A stretch of DNA of 43,389 nucleotides from Burkholderiaceae bacterium (GCA_017856435.1 JAFMFB010000020.1:1-43389), one strand, 5' to 3'. Numbered from the stretch's first letter, positions 27,960 through 38,751 are shown. The notes: a model not told the origin generated them from the letters alone. Numbers and translations: made by a program.

Positions 27960-28402
27960 CCACCATGGATATCCACCAGATCTTACGAAAGCTACCGCAT
28001 CGTTACCCGATATTGCTAGTCGATCGGGTGCTCGAAATCGAAAAAGGCAAGCGCATCAAAGCCATTAAAAATGTCACGATCAATGAAGATTTTTTCAATG
28101 GCCATTTTCCACATCGCCCGGTCATGCCCGGGGTGCTGATGCTGGAGGCATTGGCCCAGACCGCGGCCCTCCTGTCGTTTGAGACCATGGGAGAAACGCC
28201 TGATGACAACACCGTCTATTACTTCGCTGGCATCGATGGGGCAAGGTTCAAAAGACCGGTTGAGCCCGGCGACCAGCTTGTTCTGGAGGTGGAGCTCGAT
28301 CGCATGAAGGCGGGCATTTTCAAGTTCCGGGCTTTTGCAAGCGTGGGAGAGGAGCGAGCGGTCGAGGCCGAACTGATGTGCACCATGCGCAAAATTGCCT
28401 AG
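27956..28402 (+). CDS. fabZ: 3-hydroxyacyl-ACP dehydratase FabZ
   Basis: FabZ dehydrates 3-hydroxyacyl-ACP in fatty acid elongation and so competes with LpxA/LpxD for the same acyl donors. The 148-residue hot-dog protein has the catalytic region [20 protein letters not shown] with its histidine and glutamate. I chose ATG 27956, which overlaps the lpxD stop and has AAGGA upstream; ATG 27965 is possible. The frame is open further upstream, inside lpxD. Confidence 0.97.
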   Translation: MTTMDIHQILRKLPHRYPILLVDRVLEIEKGKRIKAIKNVTINEDFFNGHFPHRPVMPGVLMLEALAQTAALLSFETMGETPDDNTVYYFAGIDGARFKRPVEPGDQLVLEVELDRMKAGIFKFRAFASVGEERAVEAELMCTMRKIA

Positions 28403-28411
28403 GAATTTCAC

Positions 28412-29206
28412 GTGGCAGACATTCACTCAACCGCCATTGTTGATCCGAAAGCTGAGCTCGATAGTACGGTTGTGGTCGGGCCCTACAGCTGTATTGGGCC
28501 GTATGTCCGGGTTGAAGCTGGAACTCGCATTGCCTCTCATTGCGTGATCGAGGGCCACACCACCATTGGCCGTGATAACAGGATTTTTCAATTCGTCTCC
28601 CTCGGTTCAGACAATCAGGATCGTAAATACAAAGGCGAACCTTGCGAGCTCAAGATTGGCGACCGTAACACTATTCGCGAGTACAGCACCTACCATATTG
28701 GTACGGTTCAGGGTGGCGGGCTAACTCGATTGGGCAACGACAACTGGATGATGGCCTATACCCATCTGGCCCATGATTGCCAGGTGGGCGACAACTGCAT
28801 TTTTGCCAACAACACACAGTTGGCTGGCCATGTGGTGGTCGGCGACTGGGTGATATTGGGGGGGTTCACCGTGGTTCACCAGTTTGTTCGCATTGGGGAT
28901 CACAGCATGTCGGCCATGTGCTCGCTCTTGTTTGGTGACTTGCCTCCCTTTGTCATGTGCCAGGGCCAGCCAGCCCAGGCCCGATCCATGAACTTTGAAG
29001 GCTTGCGCCGCCGGGGTTTTTCATCTGAAAGGCTCAATGCTGTCAAAGGCATGCACAAGGCGCTGTACCGCGACGGTCTGACCCTGGAGCAGACGCAGAC
29101 CCAAATTGCCGATCTGGCAAGACTTTTTCCTGAAGCCAGATCCGATATTGACTTGATGCTGGCCTTCCTGGCGAATTCGACGCCGCAGCGTGGCATTGTG
29201 CGTTAA
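28412..29206 (+). CDS. lpxA: UDP-N-acetylglucosamine O-acyltransferase
   Basis: LpxA performs the first step of lipid A synthesis. The 264-residue product starts at GTG 28412 with AGGA just upstream. It consists of left-handed beta-helix repeats (IHSTAIVDPKAEL onward) with the catalytic-histidine segment YTHLAHDCQVGDNC, followed by the helical C-terminus. It lies 9 bases after fabZ. Confidence 0.97.
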   Translation: MADIHSTAIVDPKAELDSTVVVGPYSCIGPYVRVEAGTRIASHCVIEGHTTIGRDNRIFQFVSLGSDNQDRKYKGEPCELKIGDRNTIREYSTYHIGTVQGGGLTRLGNDNWMMAYTHLAHDCQVGDNCIFANNTQLAGHVVVGDWVILGGFTVVHQFVRIGDHSMSAMCSLLFGDLPPFVMCQGQPAQARSMNFEGLRRRGFSSERLNAVKGMHKALYRDGLTLEQTQTQIADLARLFPEARSDIDLMLAFLANSTPQRGIVR

Positions 29207-29214
29207 GACACATC

Positions 29215-30432
29215 ATGAGCGCGTCCCAGCAGAAGGCAATGTCGGCAACTGCTGCTTGTAACAAGTCGGACCAATCGGCTAATTCTGAATTACCGTTAGT
29301 CCCTAAATTCGCCATGGTTGCCGGAGAGACCTCGGGCGATTTACTGGCGGGACTTTTGCTTGATGGCATTAAGCAGGATTGGCCATTGTCTGAGGCAATG
29401 GGTATCGGAGGTGTGCAGATGGCGCGGCGCGGCTTTCAGGCATGGTGGCCTAGCGAAAAGCTCGCCGTACGAGGCTATGTCGAAGTCCTGCGACATTACC
29501 TTGAGATCATTGGTATCCGTAGGCAATTGAAGGCTCGCCTGATCAGCGAACGACCCAGTGTGTTTATTGGTGTGGATGCGCCAGACTTCAACCTCGACCT
29601 GGAAAAAGATCTCAAGTCGGCCGGGATCAAGACGGTGCATTTCATCTGTCCATCGATATGGGCATGGCGACCCGAGCGCGTGGTCAAGATCAAGGTCAGT
29701 GTCGATCATGTGTTGTGCATCTTTCCCTTTGAGAAAGCCTTGCTGGAAAAGCATGGTATTGCAGCCAGCTATGTTGGACACCCCCTGGCCAATGTCATCC
29801 CCTTGGCCCCTGATCGACAGGCCGCTAGGCGCCGTTTGGGGCTGGGCGAAAACGACAGCGTAGTGGCGCTGTTACCGGGAAGTCGAAAATCAGAAATCAG
29901 GTATTTGGCGCACCGCTTTTTTAAAGCCGCAGAGCTGATGTCAAGGCAGCGACCTGAGCTGAGGTTTTTGCTGCCCGTGGTTCCCTCCGTACACCACGAT
30001 CTCATGCTGGCTGCCGATGCCGCCGGGATGCAGGAGAGGGTCAGATTTCTGCAAGAAGGTTCCCATGAGGTTCTGGCAGCCTGTGATGTGGCCATGATGG
30101 CCAGTGGTACGGCCACTCTAGAAGCGGCCTTGTTCAAGCGCCCCATGGTGATTGCCTACGCCATGAACCCTTTGACTTACTGGCTCATGAAGTCCAAGCA
30201 ATTGTTGCCCTGGATTGGTCTGCCCAACATTCTGTGTCGTAACTTTGTGGTTCCTGAGTTGATCCAGCAACAGGCCACGCCGCAAAACCTTGCCCGCATG
30301 ACCCTGGCCTGGCTGGATGACACGAAACGGGTTGCTGAGTTGGAGCAAACCTTTACCAAGCTGCACCATGACTTGCAGCGGGATACCTCAAGACTGGCCG
30401 TCCATGCGATCCATCAGGTTCTTGCAAGCTGA
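29215..30432 (+). CDS. lpxB: Lipid-A-disaccharide synthase
   Basis: LpxB joins UDP-diacylglucosamine and lipid X to form the lipid A disaccharide at the inner membrane. The 405-residue glycosyltransferase has the N-terminal [13 protein letters not shown] motif, the [10 protein letters not shown] region and the C-terminal donor-site motif [13 protein letters not shown]. From ATG 29215 it carries about 33 extra low-complexity residues before MVAGE; ATG 29314 would remove them, so the start is uncertain. It overlaps rnhB. Confidence 0.96.
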   Translation: MSASQQKAMSATAACNKSDQSANSELPLVPKFAMVAGETSGDLLAGLLLDGIKQDWPLSEAMGIGGVQMARRGFQAWWPSEKLAVRGYVEVLRHYLEIIGIRRQLKARLISERPSVFIGVDAPDFNLDLEKDLKSAGIKTVHFICPSIWAWRPERVVKIKVSVDHVLCIFPFEKALLEKHGIAASYVGHPLANVIPLAPDRQAARRRLGLGENDSVVALLPGSRKSEIRYLAHRFFKAAELMSRQRPELRFLLPVVPSVHHDLMLAADAAGMQERVRFLQEGSHEVLAACDVAMMASGTATLEAALFKRPMVIAYAMNPLTYWLMKSKQLLPWIGLPNILCRNFVVPELIQQQATPQNLARMTLAWLDDTKRVAELEQTFTKLHHDLQRDTSRLAVHAIHQVLAS

Positions 30433-31021
30433 GCAGTCTTCTCTGCTTTGGGATCCGCCGGGCCTGGTGGCTGGGGTTGATGAGGCTGGGCGGGGGCCAC
30501 TGGCTGGTCCTGTGGTGGCTGCGGCCGTAATACTGGATGACATGCGTCCGATTCTGGGACTGGCAGACTCGAAAAAACTGAGTGCCTCGCGCCGGGAACA
30601 GCTGTACGACGAGATTTGTGCCAAAGCCCTGTGCTGTTCCATCGCACAGGCCAGTGTCGAGGAAATTGACAGTCTCAATATTCTTCAAGCCACCCTGTTG
30701 GCAATGCAGCGAGCGGTAGAGGGCCTGCGGCTCAAGCCCGCCAAAGTGCTTGTTGACGGCAACCGCTTGCCGCGCCTGGACGTTCTGGCGGAGGCCATCG
30801 TCAAAGGCGATGCCAAGATAGCAGCCATTTCGGCTGCCTCCATCCTGGCCAAAGTGCACCGGGATCGCTGGTGTGCCGCGTATGACCGGGTGTTTCCCCA
30901 ATATGGCTTTGCAGCCCACAAGGGCTATGGCACAGCTGAGCACTTGGCCGCCTTGCAGGAGCACGGGGCCTGCCCCGAGCATCGCAAATCATTTGCGCCA
31001 GTTGCGGGCTTGTTCCGATGA
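30404..31021 (+). CDS. rnhB: Ribonuclease HII
   Basis: RnhB cuts RNA in RNA-DNA hybrids and removes misincorporated ribonucleotides. From ATG 30404 the product has 205 residues. The catalytic motif [14 protein letters not shown] lies about 30 residues in, with further acidic residues at VDGNR and in the [13 protein letters not shown] region. The chosen start lies inside the lpxB end (29-base overlap), giving the usual family length; longer upstream frame belongs to lpxB. Its stop overlaps the next start (ATGA). Confidence 0.94.
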   Translation: MRSIRFLQAEQSSLLWDPPGLVAGVDEAGRGPLAGPVVAAAVILDDMRPILGLADSKKLSASRREQLYDEICAKALCCSIAQASVEEIDSLNILQATLLAMQRAVEGLRLKPAKVLVDGNRLPRLDVLAEAIVKGDAKIAAISAASILAKVHRDRWCAAYDRVFPQYGFAAHKGYGTAEHLAALQEHGACPEHRKSFAPVAGLFR

Positions 31022-31794
31022 CTTCCTCTAAGATTGTCACGATCACTTCCAGGGACAATTCCTTTTACAAGGAACTCAGAGCCCTTGCCCAGGAAAGTAC
31101 CCATTACCGACAATCCGGCCGTTTCTGGGTCGAGGGCGATCATCTTTGTGAAGCGGCCCTGCACCGGGGTTGGTCACCCACCGTCGCTGTTTTCTCCGAT
31201 ACTGGCTGGGCCTCCCCGCTTCGCCACATGATCCCCGCAACGTCCAAAGTGGTGCGACTTTCAGACCAGCACTTTGCCGCGATCAGCAGCATCGCCTCCT
31301 CGACGCAGATGGGTTTTTTATTCGATCTTCCGGTTTCACCGGGTATGCAACTGGATATTCCTACGGTTGTTCTGGATCGGGTGCAGGATCCTGGCAACGT
31401 GGGGTCGATCCTGCGAAGTGCTGCGGCCTTTGGATTCATGCAAATCCTTGCCCTGAAGGGCTCTGCCGCACTTTGGGGGCCAAAAGTGCTGCGCGCTGGG
31501 ATGGGAGCGCATTTCGGCTTGCAACTGATTGAGGGCGTCTCACCCGTTGAACTCAAGTCACTGCAGGTGCCGATCTTGGTGACAAGTTCCCACGACGGCC
31601 AGTTGATTCGGCAGCAGAAACTTCCCTGGCCTTGTGCCTGGGTATTTGGGCATGAGGGTCAGGGGGTGCAGCAATTACTGGCATCGCTGGCTCAACTGTC
31701 CGTGAGAATTGATCAGCCGGGCGGCGAGGAGTCACTGAATGTGGCGGCAGCCGCTGCAATTTGCCTGTATGCCAGTATTCAAAACACGACCTAA
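31018..31794 (+). CDS. TrmH/SpoU-family RNA methyltransferase
   Basis: The 258-residue protein is a SPOUT-class SAM-dependent 2'-O-methyltransferase with an N-terminal substrate-binding region ([18 protein letters not shown]). The three SPOUT motifs are visible: [30 protein letters not shown] and [19 protein letters not shown]. The target RNA (tRNA or 23S rRNA) cannot be told from sequence. It is the last gene of the long plus-strand run and is coupled to rnhB by an ATGA overlap. Confidence 0.92.
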   Translation: MTSSKIVTITSRDNSFYKELRALAQESTHYRQSGRFWVEGDHLCEAALHRGWSPTVAVFSDTGWASPLRHMIPATSKVVRLSDQHFAAISSIASSTQMGFLFDLPVSPGMQLDIPTVVLDRVQDPGNVGSILRSAAAFGFMQILALKGSAALWGPKVLRAGMGAHFGLQLIEGVSPVELKSLQVPILVTSSHDGQLIRQQKLPWPCAWVFGHEGQGVQQLLASLAQLSVRIDQPGGEESLNVAAAAAICLYASIQNTT

Positions 31795-31799
31795 GGCAA

Positions 31800-31869
31800 C
31801 TCGGCGGCTCTTGTTGTAACGTAGTTTTAGGTCCTGCTGAGCCGGCCGAGCTGTCCTCTCAGCTATAAT
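31800..31869 (+). promoter_or_regulatory. carA promoter region with perfect -10 box and an inverted repeat
   Basis: TATAAT at 31864-31869 is a consensus -10 box, but no -35 resembling TTGACA sits at the right distance. CTCGGCGGCTC (31800-31810) and GAGCCGGCCGAG (31839-31850) form an imperfect inverted repeat with one extra G, and the second arm covers the -35 zone. This could be an operator or the end-of-operon stem of the upstream genes. The predicted carA leader is about 120 bases. Confidence 0.55.
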
Positions 31870-31996
31870 TCATTGGTTCAGAAATTCAGCCGCCCCAGCG
31901 CATTTCAGGCCGAACAATCCCTATAGCAAGCAGCAATCAGGATCCACCAGGTTCCCAGTGATGCGTGGGCGCGCCCGTAACCTAACGGAGTACCCA

Positions 31997-33178
31997 GTGC
32001 TTTTGTCTCTTCAGGGAAACACCCCTCAGGCCATTCTGGCCCTCGCAGACGGCACGTTTTTTATCGGCAATTCCATCGGCGCTCCTGGCTCCACAGTGGG
32101 GGAGGTGGTCTTCAACACTGCCATCACTGGTTATCAGGAAATTCTCACCGATCCCAGTTACTGCCGACAGATCGTGACCCTCACCTATCCCCATATTGGC
32201 AATTACGGTGTGAACCCCCAGGATATTGAAGCCGACAAGGTTCACGCGGCCGGGTTGATCATCAAGGACCTGCCGCTGCTGGCTTCAAACTTTCGCAGCA
32301 CCGAGTCCCTGTCCAACTATCTGATCCGTGAAAAGACGGTTGCCATTGCCAATCTGGACACGCGCAAGCTGACCCGAATCCTGCGTAGTCAAGGGGCGCA
32401 GAACGGATCGATCCTGGCTTTGCTGCCAGGCCAGCAGGTTTCTCAAGCGCTGATTGATCAGGCTGTGGCTCAGGCCAAGGCGGCTCCCAATATGTCTGGC
32501 CAGGATCTGGCCAAGGTTGTCAGTACCCGCGAAGCTTATGGCTGGACCGAGTCCGAGTGGCAACTCGGCGCTGGCTATGGTCGGCAAACAGCACCGAAAT
32601 ACCATGTTGTGGCTTATGACTTTGGCGTGAAGAAGAACATTCTGCGCATGTTGGCCCAGCGCGGCTGTCAGGTTACTGTGGTACCTGCACAGACGCCTGC
32701 TGATCAGGTGCTCCAACATAAGCCCGACGGCATCTTCCTCTCAAACGGGCCCGGAGATCCCCAACCCTGCGACTATGCGATTGATGCGGCCCGCACCTTG
32801 ATTGAAACCGGCATTCCTACCTTCGGAATCTGCCTGGGGCATCAGATCATGGCCTTGGCCTCCGGCGCCAGAACTTTCAAAATGAAGTTTGGTCACCACG
32901 GTGCCAACCATCCAGTCAAAGACCTTGATAACGGCCGGGTCAGCATCACCAGCCAGAACCATGGTTTTGCGGTCGATGACAAGTCTCTTCCCGCCAATTT
33001 ACGGGCCACCCATGTCAGCCTGTTTGACGGCACCTTGCAGGGGTTGGCCCGAACCGATAAGCCGGCGTTTTGCTTTCAGGGTCACCCTGAAGCCTCGCCT
33101 GGCCCCCACGATATTGCCTATTTGTTCGATCACTTCACTGAGCTGATGAGCAAGGCCCGGGAGCACAAGAATGCCTAA
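31997..33178 (+). CDS. carA: Carbamoyl-phosphate synthase small subunit
   Basis: CarA releases ammonia from glutamine for CarB, supplying carbamoyl phosphate for pyrimidines and arginine. From GTG 31997 the product has 393 residues. The class I amidotransferase nucleophile is Cys279 in [10 protein letters not shown], and the later His/Glu lie in [13 protein letters not shown] chose this GTG because GGAG at 31987-31990 precedes it; an in-frame ATG at 31961 would add 12 residues. The end overlaps carB by 8 bases. Confidence 0.96.
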   Translation: MLLSLQGNTPQAILALADGTFFIGNSIGAPGSTVGEVVFNTAITGYQEILTDPSYCRQIVTLTYPHIGNYGVNPQDIEADKVHAAGLIIKDLPLLASNFRSTESLSNYLIREKTVAIANLDTRKLTRILRSQGAQNGSILALLPGQQVSQALIDQAVAQAKAAPNMSGQDLAKVVSTREAYGWTESEWQLGAGYGRQTAPKYHVVAYDFGVKKNILRMLAQRGCQVTVVPAQTPADQVLQHKPDGIFLSNGPGDPQPCDYAIDAARTLIETGIPTFGICLGHQIMALASGARTFKMKFGHHGANHPVKDLDNGRVSITSQNHGFAVDDKSLPANLRATHVSLFDGTLQGLARTDKPAFCFQGHPEASPGPHDIAYLFDHFTELMSKAREHKNA

Positions 33179-36100
33179 GCGCACAGACATCAAAAGCGTT
33201 CTCATCATCGGTGCTGGCCCGATCATTATTGGTCAGGCCTGCGAATTCGACTATTCCGGAGTACAGGCCTGCAAGGCCCTGCGTGAGGAAGGCTACAAGG
33301 TCATCCTGATCAACAGCAACCCGGCCACCATCATGACGGACCCGGCCACTGCCGATGTGACTTACATCGAGCCGATTACCTGGCAGACCGTTGAAAAAAT
33401 CATCGCCAAGGAAAAACCGGATGCCATTCTCCCAACCATGGGGGGCCAGACCGCGTTGAACTGTGCCCTAGATCTGTGGCGTAACGGCGTGCTTGACAAA
33501 TACAAGGTCGAACTCATTGGTGCAACGCCTCAGGCGATCGACAAGGCCGAAGACCGGCTCAAGTTCAAGGACGCCATGACCAAGATCGGTCTGGGTTCGG
33601 CGCGCTCGGGCATCGCCCACAGCATGGAGGATGCCTGGGGCGTACAAAGGCATGTCGGCTTTCCCACCGTGATTCGACCCAGCTTCACCCTGGGGGGGAC
33701 GGGGGGTGGCATTGCCTACAACCCTGAGGAATTTGAGGTAATTTGCAAGCGCGGTCTGGAGGCCTCGCCGACCAACGAACTGCTGATCGAGGAATCGCTA
33801 CTCGGCTGGAAAGAATACGAGATGGAGGTGGTGCGCGATAAGTCGGACAACTGCATCATCGTGTGCTCCATTGAAAACCTGGATCCGATGGGCGTCCATA
33901 CCGGTGACTCGATCACGGTGGCGCCGGCCCAGACCCTCACTGACAAGGAGTACCAGATCATGCGCAATGCCTCGCTGGCGGTGTTGCGTGAAATCGGCGT
34001 GGATACCGGTGGATCAAACGTTCAGTTCTCGATCAATCCCAAAGACGGCCGAATGATCGTGATCGAGATGAATCCCCGTGTCAGCCGATCCTCCGCGCTG
34101 GCTTCCAAGGCCACGGGTTTTCCGATTGCCAAGGTGGCCGCCAAACTCGCCGTGGGCTACACCCTGGATGAACTGCGCAATGAGATCACCGGGGGAGCCA
34201 CACCCGCCTCATTCGAGCCGTCGATCGACTATGTCGTGACCAAGATACCCCGCTTTGCGTTCGAAAAGTTTCCGGCTGCAGACAGTCGACTGACTACCCA
34301 GATGAAATCGGTGGGCGAAGTCATGGCGATGGGCCGTACCTTTCAGGAATCTTTCCAGAAAGCGCTGCGGGGCCTGGAGGTCGGGGTCGATGGGATGAAT
34401 GAAAAGACCCAGGACCGAGAAGTTCTGGAGAAGGAATTGGGCGAGCCTGGCCCGGATCGAATTTGGTATGTTGGTGATGCCTTTGCCATGGGCCTGACCG
34501 TGGAAGAGGTCTATGACCTGACCAAGATCGATAAGTGGTTCCTGATTCAGATTGAGCAGATTGTGAAGATCGAGCTTGAACTCGATCAGCTGGCCGCACA
34601 GCGGGGCGATCAGGCCATAAACAGCCTGGATGCCAACACGCTGCGAGAACTCAAGAAAAAAGGATTCTCGGATCGTCGTTTGGCAAAGCTGTTGAAGACC
34701 AGCGAGAAGAAGATTCGCGATACCCGGCGTGCCTTGAATGTGCGTCCGGTTTACAAGCGGGTGGACACCTGTGCGGCTGAGTTCGCGACCAACACCGCCT
34801 ATATGTATTCGACCTATGAGGATGAATGCGAGGCAGAGCCTACCGGTAATAAAAAGATCATGGTGTTGGGAGGCGGCCCCAACCGGATCGGTCAAGGGAT
34901 TGAGTTTGACTACTGCTGTGTTCATGCGGCGCTGGCGATGCGCGAGGATGGCTATGAAACCATCATGGTCAACTGCAATCCTGAAACTGTCTCGACTGAC
35001 TACGACACGTCCGACCGGCTCTATTTCGAGCCGTTGACCCTGGAAGATGTGCTGGAAATTGTCGACAAAGAAAAACCCAGCGGGGTGATTGTTCAGTATG
35101 GAGGGCAGACTCCGCTCAAGCTGGCGCTTGGGCTAGAGGCTGAGGGTGTGCCCATCATCGGGACAAGCCCGGACATGATCGATGCTGCCGAAGACCGTGA
35201 GCGTTTTCAGAAGTTGCTTCAGGACCTGGGCCTGCGCCAGCCCCCCAACGCGACTGCCAGAACAGAGTCAGAAGCTCTGGACAAGGCGGCTGCCCTGGGG
35301 TATCCCCTGGTGGTGCGTCCAAGCTATGTATTAGGTGGGCGTGCCATGGAAATTGTCCACGAGCAGCGTGACCTGGAGCGCTACATGCGCGAGGCGGTGA
35401 AGGTCAGCAATGATTCGCCTGTGCTGCTTGACCGTTTTCTCAACGATGCCATCGAATGTGATGTGGACTGTCTGCGCGATCCAGAGGGCAAGACCTTCAT
35501 CGGTGGGGTGATGGAGCATATTGAGCAGGCCGGGGTGCACAGTGGCGATTCTGCCTGTTCACTGCCGCCCTACAGCCTTAGTCCGCAAACTGTGGCGGAG
35601 CTCAAGCGTCAGTCAGCGGCCATGGCTGCGGCCCTCAATGTGGTGGGCCTCATGAACGTACAGTTTGCAATCCAGCAATTGGATGGTGAGGATGTCATCT
35701 ACGTTCTGGAGGTCAATCCACGCGCCTCCCGAACTGTCCCCTATGTTTCCAAAGCAACCGGTGTATCCCTGGCCAAGGTGGCTGCCCGTTGCATGGCGGG
35801 CCAGACTCTGGCGCAACAGGGCATTACCCATGAGATCACGCCACCTTACTTCAGCGTCAAGGAGGCCGTCTTTCCCTTTGTCAAGTTTCCTGGGGTTGAC
35901 ACCATCTTGGGGCCGGAGATGAAATCCACCGGGGAGGTGATGGGTGTTGGCAAAACGTTTGGCGAAGCCTTTGTCAAGTCGCAACTGGGGGCGGGTACCA
36001 AATTGCCGCGCTCGGGTAAGGTGTTTCTGTCAGTCAAGCAAAGTGACAAGCCGCGTGCCGTTGAGGTTGCCCGCAGCCTGATCAGCCAGGGCTTTTCTGT

Positions 36101-36413
36101 GGTCGCGACCAAGGGAACCGCAGCAGCCATTCAGGCAGCCGGTCTGGCTTGTGAAACCGTCAACAAGGTGACCGAGGGTCGGCCCAATATCGTAGACCAG
36201 ATCAAGAACGATGAAATCGTGATGGTGATCAACACGGTGGAAGAACGGCGTAACGCAATCGTTGATTCACGCTATATCCGAACCTCGGCCTTGCTGGGCC
36301 GGGTCACGACCTACACCACCATCGCCGGTGCCGAGGCGGCCGTCGAGGGCATGAAATACCTCGATCAGCTTGATGTCTATTCGGTCCAGGAACTGCACCA
36401 CCAACTGGCATAA
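33171..36413 (+). CDS. carB: Carbamoyl-phosphate synthase large subunit
   Basis: CarB builds carbamoyl phosphate from bicarbonate, ammonia and two ATP. The 1080-residue protein has the two homologous ATP-grasp halves, marked by [18 protein letters not shown] near residue 12 and [16 protein letters not shown] near residue 565, plus an MGS-like allosteric C-terminal domain (about 940-1080) that in relatives binds UMP and ornithine. It starts inside the carA end, consistent with coupled production of the two subunits. Confidence 0.98.
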   Translation: MPKRTDIKSVLIIGAGPIIIGQACEFDYSGVQACKALREEGYKVILINSNPATIMTDPATADVTYIEPITWQTVEKIIAKEKPDAILPTMGGQTALNCALDLWRNGVLDKYKVELIGATPQAIDKAEDRLKFKDAMTKIGLGSARSGIAHSMEDAWGVQRHVGFPTVIRPSFTLGGTGGGIAYNPEEFEVICKRGLEASPTNELLIEESLLGWKEYEMEVVRDKSDNCIIVCSIENLDPMGVHTGDSITVAPAQTLTDKEYQIMRNASLAVLREIGVDTGGSNVQFSINPKDGRMIVIEMNPRVSRSSALASKATGFPIAKVAAKLAVGYTLDELRNEITGGATPASFEPSIDYVVTKIPRFAFEKFPAADSRLTTQMKSVGEVMAMGRTFQESFQKALRGLEVGVDGMNEKTQDREVLEKELGEPGPDRIWYVGDAFAMGLTVEEVYDLTKIDKWFLIQIEQIVKIELELDQLAAQRGDQAINSLDANTLRELKKKGFSDRRLAKLLKTSEKKIRDTRRALNVRPVYKRVDTCAAEFATNTAYMYSTYEDECEAEPTGNKKIMVLGGGPNRIGQGIEFDYCCVHAALAMREDGYETIMVNCNPETVSTDYDTSDRLYFEPLTLEDVLEIVDKEKPSGVIVQYGGQTPLKLALGLEAEGVPIIGTSPDMIDAAEDRERFQKLLQDLGLRQPPNATARTESEALDKAAALGYPLVVRPSYVLGGRAMEIVHEQRDLERYMREAVKVSNDSPVLLDRFLNDAIECDVDCLRDPEGKTFIGGVMEHIEQAGVHSGDSACSLPPYSLSPQTVAELKRQSAAMAAALNVVGLMNVQFAIQQLDGEDVIYVLEVNPRASRTVPYVSKATGVSLAKVAARCMAGQTLAQQGITHEITPPYFSVKEAVFPFVKFPGVDTILGPEMKSTGEVMGVGKTFGEAFVKSQLGAGTKLPRSGKVFLSVKQSDKPRAVEVARSLISQGFSVVATKGTAAAIQAAGLACETVNKVTEGRPNIVDQIKNDEIVMVINTVEERRNAIVDSRYIRTSALLGRVTTYTTIAGAEAAVEGMKYLDQLDVYSVQELHHQLA

Positions 36414-36427
36414 TCCTGACTTCTAGT

Positions 36428-36464
36428 CCGGGGCAGGTCCGCGTTATGCGCCGACCTGCCCCGG
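36428..36464 (+). terminator. Long perfect hairpin between carB and greA
   Basis: CCGGGGCAGGTC (36428-36439) pairs perfectly over 12 bp with GACCTGCCCCGG (36453-36464); the loop can add a GCG/CGC stem. Only scattered Ts follow (CTGTTTC), so as a terminator it is atypical. It lies 14 bases after carB and 29 bases before greA. Confidence 0.5.
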
Positions 36465-36493
36465 CTGTTTCAATTCATCAGAAATCAAGAGAC

Positions 36494-36970
36494 ATGGCCA
36501 CAATTCCGATCACTACGCGCGGGGCTGAAAAACTAAAGGTTGAGTTGCATCGCCTCAAGACCGTGGACCGTCCCAGTGTCATCAATGCGATCGCTGAGGC
36601 TCGCGCCCAGGGCGACTTGAGTGAAAACGCCGAGTACGATGCAGCGAAGGACCGCCAAGGATTTATCGAGGGAAGAATTCAGGAAATCGAGGGCAAGCTT
36701 TCAGCCGCACAGGTCATCGACCCCGCGACTCTGGATGCCGGGGGGAAGGTGGTCTTTGGCGCTACGGTCGAACTTGAGGACCAGACGACTGGCGAGTCGG
36801 TCAAATATCAGATCGTTGGCGAGGACGAGGCTGACCTCAAGCTTGGCCTGATCAACATCAGTTCCCCCATTGCCCGTGCCCTGATTGGCAAGGAAGAGGG
36901 CGACACTGCAGAGGTTCAGGCGCCCGGTGGGATCAAGTATTTTGAAATTGTGTCGGTCAGCTACCTCTGA
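36494..36970 (+). CDS. greA: Transcription elongation factor GreA
   Basis: GreA rescues backtracked RNA polymerase by stimulating transcript cleavage. From ATG 36494 the product has 158 residues, the E. coli length. The N-terminal coiled coil has the tip motif [15 protein letters not shown] with the two key acidic residues, and the C-terminal FKBP-like domain includes [10 protein letters not shown] and [14 protein letters not shown]. The start was placed by length and by the [14 protein letters not shown] family N-terminus; the frame is open to 36446. Confidence 0.97.
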   Translation: MATIPITTRGAEKLKVELHRLKTVDRPSVINAIAEARAQGDLSENAEYDAAKDRQGFIEGRIQEIEGKLSAAQVIDPATLDAGGKVVFGATVELEDQTTGESVKYQIVGEDEADLKLGLINISSPIARALIGKEEGDTAEVQAPGGIKYFEIVSVSYL

Positions 36971-36985
36971 CGCCTCATCAGCCTG

Positions 36986-37387
36986 ATGCGCGAACGGCTG
37001 CCGATATTCATTCTTGCCCTTTGGTGGGGCAGTCTCTGTGCCCTCGGTCTTTGGATCGTCCCATTGCTTTTCAAGCACCTGCCAGCGGCCAGCCTGGCTG
37101 GCAGTCTGGCCGCCAGGCTGTTCACTGCGCAGACCTGGGTAGGACTCCTTTGTGGGGTGTTGTTGTTGCTTTCTTTGCGAAAGCTGTCGCCAACACCCGA
37201 ACCCGTTGTGACCGGGCTGGTTTTAGCGGCCATGATATTGGCCTTGATGTCTGAAGTGGTGGTGGCTCCTCGCATCCTGGCCAGGGAGAATCTGGCTTTC
37301 TGGCATGGCCTGGGAAGCGCGATTTACCTTGCGCAATGGGGCTGTGTTAGCTTGGCCTTTTGGCGCCGTATCGGGCTTAAAAATTGA
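36986..37387 (+). CDS. DUF4149-type small integral membrane protein
   Basis: The 133-residue product has four likely membrane helices (about residues 5-28, 48-66, 73-92 and 108-128), with GLWIVPLLF in the first and a VVVAPRILARE loop after the third. It resembles the DUF4149 family often found next to greA in betaproteobacteria. No biochemical function is known. It starts 15 bases after greA and ends 11 bases before the convergent yhbY gene. Confidence 0.75.
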   Translation: MRERLPIFILALWWGSLCALGLWIVPLLFKHLPAASLAGSLAARLFTAQTWVGLLCGVLLLLSLRKLSPTPEPVVTGLVLAAMILALMSEVVVAPRILARENLAFWHGLGSAIYLAQWGCVSLAFWRRIGLKN

Positions 37388-37398
37388 TTGCCCAGCCC

Positions 37399-37872
37399 TC
37401 AGGTCTGGCTGCGTTTCTTAACACTAGTTTGCTTGGGGCGGCTGCGTTTGATTTTGCCGCCCGAGGTCAGCCGCTCGTTGCCAAGTACTCGCACAGTCTT
37501 CACTTCCGGTTTTTGTCCGCCTTTTTTACTGAACTTGAGCAACTTGACATCTCTCGGCCCAGGGCGTCGGTCATCGCTGACTGGTCGCTCCTTGGCGGCT
37601 TTGGGTCGCCACAGGACCAGTAGTTTTCCAATATGTTGGATAGGAGCGGCATTCAATTCATCAGCCAGCGCCTGAAATATATTTTCCCGTTGCGTCCGGT
37701 CATCGCTGAACACCCTAACCTTGATCAATCCGTGCGCAAGCAAGGCGGCATCGGTTTCTTTCTTGACGGCGGATGTCAGGCCATCACTGCCAATCATGAC
37801 AACTGGATCCAGGTGATGGGCTTGGGCGCGAATTTCCTTGCGCTGAGCAGGAGACAATTGAATCAATGGCAT
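37399..37872 (-). CDS. yhbY: YhbY-family ribosome assembly RNA-binding protein (CRM domain)
   Basis: YhbY is a CRM-domain protein that associates with pre-50S particles. The 157-residue product starts [20 protein letters not shown] and has the GXXG-like [10 protein letters not shown] loop and the [15 protein letters not shown] segment of the domain (about residues 1-97). After this it carries about 60 extra residues rich in Lys, Arg and Ser, so it is longer than E. coli YhbY (97 residues). It is divergent from rlmE, as in E. coli. Confidence 0.92.
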   Translation of the reverse strand: MPLIQLSPAQRKEIRAQAHHLDPVVMIGSDGLTSAVKKETDAALLAHGLIKVRVFSDDRTQRENIFQALADELNAAPIQHIGKLLVLWRPKAAKERPVSDDRRPGPRDVKLLKFSKKGGQKPEVKTVRVLGNERLTSGGKIKRSRPKQTSVKKRSQT

Positions 37873-37928
37873 GCCACTATTATCCTCTTGACTATGACTG
37901 GGAAGTCGGCAATTTTTTGGTAATCGAG

Positions 37929-38591
37929 ATGAAAGTCAAATCCAGCAGCAAGAAAGTAAACAAGGCCTGGTTGAACGACCATGTCAATGATCCCTGGGTG
38001 AAGCTGGCTCAGAAGGAGGGCTACCGGGCCCGGGCGGCCTACAAGCTCAAGGAGATTGACGAATCTCTGCACCTGATCCGACCGAACAGTCTGGTGGTTG
38101 ACCTCGGAAGCGCTCCGGGCGCCTGGAGCCAATATGTGCAACGAAAGTTGAGTGCGGGTCGTCATCAGGAAGGCGCTCAGGTGGGTGCCATCATAGCCCT
38201 TGACTTGCTGGCGATGGAGCCCATTGAGGGCGTCCAGTTCATCCAGGGTGATCTTCGCGAGGACGCAGTCCTGAAGAAGCTGGAGCTGGCTCTGGGGGGA
38301 CGCCCTGCCGATCTAGTCATTTCCGACATGGCTCCAAATCTGTCGGGCATTGCCTCGGTGGATGGGGCGCGGGTGGAGCACTTGATCGAACTGGCCGTTG
38401 ACTTTTGCAGGGCTCATCTCAAACCAGAGGGGGCATTGGTTGCCAAGGTCTTTCACGGCAGTGGCTACGATGGATTGGTCAGGCTGTTTCGGGAGAGTTT
38501 CATGACGGTCAAGGTTCTCAAGCCCAAAGCATCCCGGGACCGTTCGGCTGAAACATTTCTGATCGGAATTCACCTCAAGCCACCCGGCTAA
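37929..38591 (+). CDS. rlmE: 23S rRNA (uridine-2552) 2'-O-methyltransferase RlmE/FtsJ
   Basis: RlmE methylates U2552 in the 23S A-loop. From ATG 37929 the product has 220 residues. The SAM site [12 protein letters not shown] is clear, and the K-D-K-E catalytic tetrad can be placed in [27 protein letters not shown] and AETFLIG. It is followed by ftsH after 160 bases, the same order as in E. coli, where both are heat-shock genes. Confidence 0.97.
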   Translation: MKVKSSSKKVNKAWLNDHVNDPWVKLAQKEGYRARAAYKLKEIDESLHLIRPNSLVVDLGSAPGAWSQYVQRKLSAGRHQEGAQVGAIIALDLLAMEPIEGVQFIQGDLREDAVLKKLELALGGRPADLVISDMAPNLSGIASVDGARVEHLIELAVDFCRAHLKPEGALVAKVFHGSGYDGLVRLFRESFMTVKVLKPKASRDRSAETFLIGIHLKPPG

Positions 38592-38689
38592 GCTTGAGCG
38601 GAGCTTTGATGCACGTCACTGTGCGTCCACTGAGATGCTAAATCCACTCAAAGACAGAGGCTGAATCGGGGCTGAACCTATCGGGGGGG

Positions 38690-38717
38690 CTTGAAAAGCC
38701 TAGAATGTCATCCAAAT
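38690..38717 (+). promoter_or_regulatory. Sigma-32 (heat shock)-like promoter of ftsH
   Basis: CTTGAAA at 38690-38696 is an exact match to the sigma-32 -35 box. After a 13-base spacer, ATCCAAAT at 38710-38717 matches the -10 consensus CCCCATNT at four of its seven fixed positions. The start codon of ftsH is 35 bases downstream. Confidence 0.6.
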
Positions 38718-38751
38718 AGGTGTTTTCACTGCGTTCCGACTGGAGTTTGGC

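Noticed and set aside
31958-31996. Longer CarA starting at GTG 31958 or ATG 31961
   Set aside because: Weak ribosome site and an N-terminal extension unlike the family; GTG 31997 has GGAG at good spacing. Kept only as an alternative.
34209-34925. 238-codon minus-strand reading frame opposite carB
   Set aside because: Fully antisense to a well-conserved carB region and resembles no protein family.
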